DNA of 64,000 bases, from assembly GCF_900116645.1 (NCBI RefSeq), contig NZ_FPBO01000005.1:124001-188000 (forward strand), in the 5' to 3' direction. The DNA comes from Pseudoduganella namucuonensis. GTDB lineage: Bacteria; Pseudomonadota; Gammaproteobacteria; Burkholderiales; Burkholderiaceae_D. The position numbers and the translations under genes were made by a program. The notes below the pieces were generated by a model that made no database searches, was not told where the DNA came from, and saw only the letters and a program-made list of their open reading frames with translations. Of the stretch, positions 56,449 through 64,000 are shown one piece after another (position 1 is the stretch's first letter; every line of letters starts with the position of its first letter).

Positions 56449-57089
56449 TTTGCCTTCAGCAGCGGCTGCAGATGCGGCCAGATGTTGCCCAGGATGATGG
56501 GATGGGCGCTCGCCAGCGGATGCAGGCGGTCGGGCTGGAACAGTTCGGTTTTCTCGGCCACGCCGTCCAGCATGAACGGCGCCAGCGGCGCCTTCACGTC
56601 CTTGCTGAGCGCGCCAAACATGGCGAAGAACTTGTCGGCGTAGTCGCGGCCGTAGTTGGGCGGCATGCGCATGCCCACCAGCAGCACGCGGGCGCCGCCG
56701 GCGCGCGCGGCGCTCACCATGGCGCGCAGGTTGGCCTCGGCGGCGGCCACCGGCAGGCCGCGCAGTCCGTCGTTGGCGCCCAACTCGATGACCACGATGT
56801 CCGGCTTGTGCTTGCCCAGCAGCGCCGGCAGGCGGGTGCGGCCGCCGCTGGTGGTCTCGCCGCTGACGCTGGCGTTGACGATGCGCGCGTCGATCTTTTG
56901 TTCCCGCAGCTTTTGTTCCAGCAAGGCCACCCAGCCGGCGCCGCGCGCCAGGCCGTACTCGGCGGACAGGCTGTCGCCCACCACCAATATGGTTTTTGGT
57001 GCAGAATAGGCGCTCGCGGCGGCGCTGACCATGAGCAGCGCCACCAATGGCAACCACAGCAATCGACGTATACTTTTCAACAAGACCAT
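56445..57089 (-). CDS. tesA: SGNH lysophospholipase/arylesterase, TesA family
   Basis: This 214-residue periplasmic hydrolase has a signal peptide (MVLLKSIRRLLWLPLVALLMV..ASAYS). The four SGNH blocks are present: GDSLS (Ser), the Gly block SGETTSGG, GANDG (Asn) and DRLHP (Asp-His). It hydrolyses acyl esters and thioesters. The ATG at 57089 is chosen because it starts the signal peptide. Its CAT overlaps the ATG of ybbA on the other strand, so the two genes share a CATG. Confidence 0.92.
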   Translation of the reverse strand: MVLLKSIRRLLWLPLVALLMVSAAASAYSAPKTILVVGDSLSAEYGLARGAGWVALLEQKLREQKIDARIVNASVSGETTSGGRTRLPALLGKHKPDIVVIELGANDGLRGLPVAAAEANLRAMVSAARAGGARVLLVGMRMPPNYGRDYADKFFAMFGALSKDVKAPLAPFMLDGVAEKTELFQPDRLHPLASAHPIILGNIWPHLQPLLKAK

Positions 57090-57831
57090 GCCTGAATTTC
57101 CCAAAGCGTCCAGCAGTTTCATTCCCGATTCGCCGGCCCTGGCGCCACGCGGACTAACCCAGGGCAACGCCGCCGCCATCGTGGTGGAGGGCCTGAGCAA
57201 GCGCGTGGCCGACGCCAGCGGCGAATTGACCATATTGCACAGCGTGGATTTTACCGTGCAAAGCGCGGAGACGCTCGCCATCGTGGGCGCGTCCGGCAGC
57301 GGCAAGTCGACATTGCTGGGCTTGCTGGCCGGACTCGACAGCCCCAGCACCGGCAAGGTGATGCTGGACGGCGCCGACATCTACGCGCTGGACGAGGACG
57401 GCCGCGCCGCGCTGCGCAAGGCCAAGCTGGGTTTCGTGTTCCAGTCCTTCCAGCTGCTGGCGCACCTGACGGCGCTGGAGAACGTGATGCTGCCGCTGGA
57501 ACTGGCGGGCGACCCGGAGGCGCGCGCCAAGGCCGAGGCCATGCTGGGACGGGTGGGGTTGTCGAGCAGGCTGCGGCACTATCCGAAGTATCTGTCCGGC
57601 GGCGAGCAGCAGCGCGTGGCCTTGGCGCGGGCCTTTGTCGGCGAGCCGCCGCTGCTGTTCGCCGACGAGCCCACCGGCAGCCTGGACGCGGCCACCGGCG
57701 AGGCGGTGATACAGCTGATGTTCGAATTGAACCGCGAGCGCGGTTCGACGCTGGTGCTGGTGACGCACGATCCGCAGATCGCGGCGCGTTGCGGCCGCAT
57801 CATCACCATCGCGGCGGGCCGCATCGTTTAG
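57088..57831 (+). CDS. ybbA: ABC transporter ATP-binding protein, YbbA/LolD-like
   Basis: This 247-residue ATPase has Walker A GASGSGKST (about 82-90), Q-loop FVFQSFQ, signature LSGGEQQRVALARA, Walker B LLFADEP and the H-loop THD. It is of the MacB/LolD type. In E. coli, ybbA is divergent from tesA and followed by the permease ybbP; here nnr on the other strand follows, so the ATPase is alone. The N-terminal 30 residues before the ABC fold are low in similarity to anything. An internal GTG could be used instead of ATG 57088, which would free tesA's promoter region. Confidence 0.88.
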   Translation: MPEFPKASSSFIPDSPALAPRGLTQGNAAAIVVEGLSKRVADASGELTILHSVDFTVQSAETLAIVGASGSGKSTLLGLLAGLDSPSTGKVMLDGADIYALDEDGRAALRKAKLGFVFQSFQLLAHLTALENVMLPLELAGDPEARAKAEAMLGRVGLSSRLRHYPKYLSGGEQQRVALARAFVGEPPLLFADEPTGSLDAATGEAVIQLMFELNRERGSTLVLVTHDPQIAARCGRIITIAAGRIV

Positions 57832-59333
57832 CGCGCGTGGTGCTGCACCATGCGGTTCAGGGCCGTGCGTATCGCCGGTATCAGCTCGCCGGCCGTGACG
57901 CCGATGGGCCCCGCGCCCTCGGTCACCAGCACGTCGGCCGCCATGCCGTGCAGCCAGACGGCGGCCAGCGCCGCCTCCCACGCCGGCCATCCCTGCGCCA
58001 GCAGGCTTGCGCACAGGCCTGACAGCACGTCCCCCGTGCCGGCCGTCGCCAGCGCCGGATTGCCCGTGGTGTTGATGACGGTGTGCCCGTCTTGCGTCGC
58101 CAGCACCGTGCCCGATCCCTTCAGCACCACCACGGCGCGCAGGCGCTGCGCCAGTTCGCGCGCAGCCGAGAGCCGGTCCGCCTGCACCACGGTGACCGAC
58201 ACGCCCAGCAAGCGCGCCGCCTCCAGCGGATGGGGCGTGACCACGACGGGCGCGCCGCGCTCGGCCAGCGCGGCCTGCAGCGCCGGTTCGGCCGCCAGCA
58301 GGTTCAGCGCGTCGGCGTCCAGCAGCAGCGGGCTGCCGCTGCCGATCGCGCGCGCCAGCGCCGCCCGCGCGGCGGGCCCCGTGCCCAGGCCGGGCCCGGC
58401 CGCCAGCGCGGCGGAGTCCATGTCGAAGTCGCCGGCCAGACGGCACATCAGTTCCGGATGCGCGCCGTCGTACGCCGGCGCGTCCTCGGCGAAGCAGGCG
58501 TAGACGCGGCCCGCGCCGCTCATCAGCGCGGCCCGGGCGGCGAGGATCGCCGCGCCCGCCATGCCGCGCGCGCCGCCGATGACGGCCACGTTGCCATAGC
58601 TGCCCTTGTGCGTGTTGTGGCGCCGCGCCCGCAGATGGCGCGAGAAGAACTTGACGTCGTTCAGGTGCTGGCGCGAGGACTGGAACAGCGTCGGCTCGAT
58701 GTCCAGCCGCGCCACCTGCACCGCGCCCGCGCAGTCGCGGCCGTCGCAGGTGTGCAGGCCGGGCTTGTCGCCGATGAAGGTGATGGTGTGCGTGGCGCGC
58801 ACGGCCGCGCCGTCCGGTCCCACGATGGCGCCGCTGTCCGCATCCAGCCCGCTCGGCACGTCCAGCGCCAGGCGCTGGCAGGGCAGGGCGTTGACCGCGT
58901 CCACCAGCGCGCGCATGGCGCCTTCCAGCGGCCGTTTGAGGCCGATGCCGAACAAGCCGTCGACCACCAGGTTCCATTCCTGCGCCGCGATCGCGGCGGG
59001 CGCCAGTTCCTCGAACTTGGCCGTGCTGCCGCGCGCGCGTTGCAGCGCCTGTTCCCGCTCGGCGCTGGTGGGCTGTCCGCCGGCGAAATGCAGGATGGTG
59101 ATTTGCGCGCCCGCGAACGCGAGATGGGCCGAGGCCTCCAGCGCGTCGCCGCCGTTGTTGCCGGGGCCGGCCAGCACCAGCACGCGGGCGCGGCTGGTGG
59201 AGAAGGGCAGCAGGTCCAGCGCCGCGTTGGCGGCGGCCTGGCCGGCGCGCTGCATCAGCGCGCCCTCCGGCAGGCGCCGCGCGGCGGCCTCCTCGATCTG
59301 GCGGATTTCCGCGACGGTGTACAGTGGATTCAT
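57828..59333 (-). CDS. nnr: Bifunctional NAD(P)H-hydrate repair enzyme
   Basis: This 501-residue protein fuses an N-terminal YjeF_N epimerase (about 1-215: [43 protein letters not shown]) with a C-terminal ADP-dependent dehydratase (about 225-501: [20 protein letters not shown], ending with [16 protein letters not shown]). It repairs hydrated NADH and NADPH. The ATG at 59333 is chosen over a start 6 codons upstream. Its TAA stop overlaps the ybbA TAG over 4 bases on the opposite strand. Confidence 0.94.
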   Translation of the reverse strand: MNPLYTVAEIRQIEEAAARRLPEGALMQRAGQAAANAALDLLPFSTSRARVLVLAGPGNNGGDALEASAHLAFAGAQITILHFAGGQPTSAEREQALQRARGSTAKFEELAPAAIAAQEWNLVVDGLFGIGLKRPLEGAMRALVDAVNALPCQRLALDVPSGLDADSGAIVGPDGAAVRATHTITFIGDKPGLHTCDGRDCAGAVQVARLDIEPTLFQSSRQHLNDVKFFSRHLRARRHNTHKGSYGNVAVIGGARGMAGAAILAARAALMSGAGRVYACFAEDAPAYDGAHPELMCRLAGDFDMDSAALAAGPGLGTGPAARAALARAIGSGSPLLLDADALNLLAAEPALQAALAERGAPVVVTPHPLEAARLLGVSVTVVQADRLSAARELAQRLRAVVVLKGSGTVLATQDGHTVINTTGNPALATAGTGDVLSGLCASLLAQGWPAWEAALAAVWLHGMAADVLVTEGAGPIGVTAGELIPAIRTALNRMVQHHAR

Positions 59334-59359
59334 GGCGGCCTGCCGATACACATCAGTTA

Positions 59360-59384
59360 TTCAGTGCTCAATTTTAGCATTGAA
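59360..59384. promoter_or_regulatory. Dyad between nnr and 5-oxoprolinase genes
   Basis: TTCAGTGCT and AGCATTGAA are inverted arms (8 of 9) with a 7-base spacer. The site lies between two divergent genes and could be an operator for either. No regulator gene is near. Confidence 0.35.
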
Positions 59385-59450
59385 ATAAATCGTGGCCGAC
59401 GGCGCTTTCGGGGCACTACAATAACTGCTTCACATTGGCGCGGGGGGCAT

Positions 59451-63068
<3,618 letters not shown>

Positions 63069-63093
63069 ACCGGGCGTCGGCCGATTCCGGCGC

Positions 63094-63681
63094 TTACTTG
63101 TCCGCCGGCTCCTGGGGCTGCTGGTTGCGCTTGGCGATTTCATTGCCCACGTAGCCGCCGCCGATGGCGCCGGCGATCGTGGCCAGCTTCTTGCCATTGC
63201 CGCCGCCGATCTGGTTGCCGACCAGGCCGCCGACCACGGCGCCGATGCCGATGCCAAGGGGGCTGTTCTGGGCGGCCGGAGCCGGTTGCGGCGCCGGCGC
63301 GGGTTGTTGCGCGCGCTCCGGTTCGGCCTGGGCGACGGCGGGACGCTCGGCGCGCGGGTATTCATGATGCACCACGGTTTTATGGTGAACGACCTGCTTG
63401 ACCGCCGGCGCGGGTGCGGGCGCCGGCGAGGTCGTGGCGGCCGGTTCGGGCGTCGTCGCGGCGACCGTCGCGGGGGCGAGGGAAGAGGTTTGCGCGCCCT
63501 GCGTGCCGAATGGCGCGCCCACCGCTTCCGTCGAGGCCTGCTTCGCGGTGTCGTTCGCGCCGTGCGTCCCCGGCAGGATGCCCGTGATCGCGGCGATGCC
63601 GGTCAAGCTCAGGACGGTGACCGAGACGGCCGCGGCGGCGACCAGTGGGTGGATGCGGCGGGTGGTGGCGGTATGTTCCAT
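63094..63681 (-). CDS. Glycine-zipper 2TM domain protein
   Basis: This 195-residue protein has an N-terminal membrane segment (about 15-36) and a long Pro/Ala/Thr-rich low-complexity stretch with His pairs (VVHHKTVVHHEYP). The C-terminal glycine zipper (about 142-182: LGIGIGAVVGGLVGNQIGGGNGKKLATIAGAIGGGYVGNEI) is of the SlyB/OmpA-like family that packs in membranes. The role is probably envelope structure. AGGAGAG lies before the ATG at 63681. Confidence 0.88.
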   Translation of the reverse strand: MEHTATTRRIHPLVAAAAVSVTVLSLTGIAAITGILPGTHGANDTAKQASTEAVGAPFGTQGAQTSSLAPATVAATTPEPAATTSPAPAPAPAVKQVVHHKTVVHHEYPRAERPAVAQAEPERAQQPAPAPQPAPAAQNSPLGIGIGAVVGGLVGNQIGGGNGKKLATIAGAIGGGYVGNEIAKRNQQPQEPADK

Positions 63682-63794
63682 TTCGTTCTCTCCTGTTAAG
63701 CACCGTGTCGGCGCGATAGGACTATAACGGCTGAGAAAACGAACTGGCTGTTCCGGAAATGTTTCCTGGGTAACTACATGTAACCGTGAAACGT

Positions 63795-64000
63795 CTAAGC
63801 GGTGGTCGAAATCCCGAACTTGCGCTGGGTGCCGGCGAACTGCTGCTCCAGCTTGTCGAACTCCGGATTGGCGCCGTCGATGCGGCGCAGGCGGTCCAGC
63901 AGCATGCCGGCCTGTTCGCCCAGCGGCGCTTCCCAGCCCAGCTCGTCGAGCTGGCGCAGCATGGCGCCGATGGTGGCGTACAGCACCGGCAGGTTGCTCG
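63795..64000 (-). CDS. C-terminus of an unidentified protein (truncated by window end)
   Basis: Only the last 67 or so residues are in the window: mostly helical, ending GANPEFDKLEQQFAGTQRKFGISTTA. The frame is open to the window edge and has no convincing start. It is not recognised. It follows the glycine-zipper gene's promoter by about 110 bases on the same strand. Confidence 0.5.
   Translation of the reverse strand, partial: SNLPVLYATIGAMLRQLDELGWEAPLGEQAGMLLDRLRRIDGANPEFDKLEQQFAGTQRKFGISTTA

Noticed and set aside
56449..57057. Upstream extension of the mnmH frame to 57057
   Set aside because: The sequence before MKYPEL is Arg/Gly-rich and overlaps tesA in another frame; the rhodanese domain starts at the ATG at 56448.
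58083..59450. Open frame upstream of and continuous with the 5-oxoprolinase gene
   Set aside because: It is antisense to nnr, with low-complexity Arg/Gln/Ala-rich sequence. Oxoprolinase homology begins at 59451, which has its own ribosome-binding site.

Overview
The window is GC-rich, densely coded bacterial chromosome, almost certainly from a betaproteobacterium of the Oxalobacteraceae (Massilia, Duganella, Pseudoduganella or a close relative). The evidence is the block tRNA-Leu, tig, clpP, clpX, lon, hupB, tRNA-Val, tRNA-Asp, ppiD, the squalene trio hpnC-hpnD-hpnE, many c-di-GMP proteins, and interspersed REP-like palindromes. There is no phage, integrase, insertion sequence, CRISPR array or rRNA operon. 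No stretch longer than 300 bases lacks a gene.

Layout. 1-1.7 kb: the end of a YegD-like Hsp70 and a DnaQ-fold exonuclease. 1.8-5.5 kb: a zinc-acquisition locus (DUF2946-like protein, outer-membrane barrel, ZnuA-type binding protein, ZnuB-type permease) with no ATPase gene. 5.5-12.5 kb: signalling genes, comprising a chemoreceptor, an EAL-CBS-GGDEF protein, and a periplasmic cupredoxin-like protein paired with a membrane GGDEF-EAL enzyme. 12.6-17.3 kb: two secreted peptidases. 17.3-18.8 kb: an ammonium transporter with a well-formed sigma-54 promoter and NtrC-like site. 18.9-21.2 kb: a compact three-gene unit (Gfo/Idh/MocA, UPF0303, DeoR). 21.2-25.6 kb: an XRE-cupin regulator divergent from kbl, an SDR-type threonine dehydrogenase and sdaA, together a threonine/serine catabolic unit. 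25.7-30.6 kb: a TetR regulator, an Asp/Glu racemase, thrC-moeA-moaD and a small membrane protein. 30.8-34.8 kb: a membrane GAF-GGDEF-EAL protein with degenerate catalytic motifs, and a BaiN/HI0933-like flavoprotein. 34.8-38.3 kb: a FAD-Rieske oxidoreductase, then DUF2807, DUF1700 and a newly read 40-residue membrane peptide. 38.4-41.6 kb: hpnCDE on the minus strand. 41.8-46.0 kb: an RND efflux pair. 46.2-55.3 kb: the protein-quality-control block. 55.4-59.3 kb: mnmH-tesA, divergent ybbA, and nnr. 59.5-63.1 kb: 5-oxoprolinase. The end holds a glycine-zipper protein and an unidentified truncated gene.

The strongest non-coding signals are the sigma-54/NtrC elements before amt, dyad operators at the XRE-cupin, TetR and RND promoters, several intrinsic terminators, a perfect 29-bp inverted repeat after ppiD, other REP-like palindromes, and a repeat type whose first bases supply the TAG stop codon of two genes. 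No clearly new multi-gene system was found. The best candidates for something undescribed are the cupredoxin/c-di-GMP pair, the Gfo-UPF0303-DeoR unit, the small peptide beside DUF1700/DUF2807, and the catalytically degenerate GGDEF-EAL protein.
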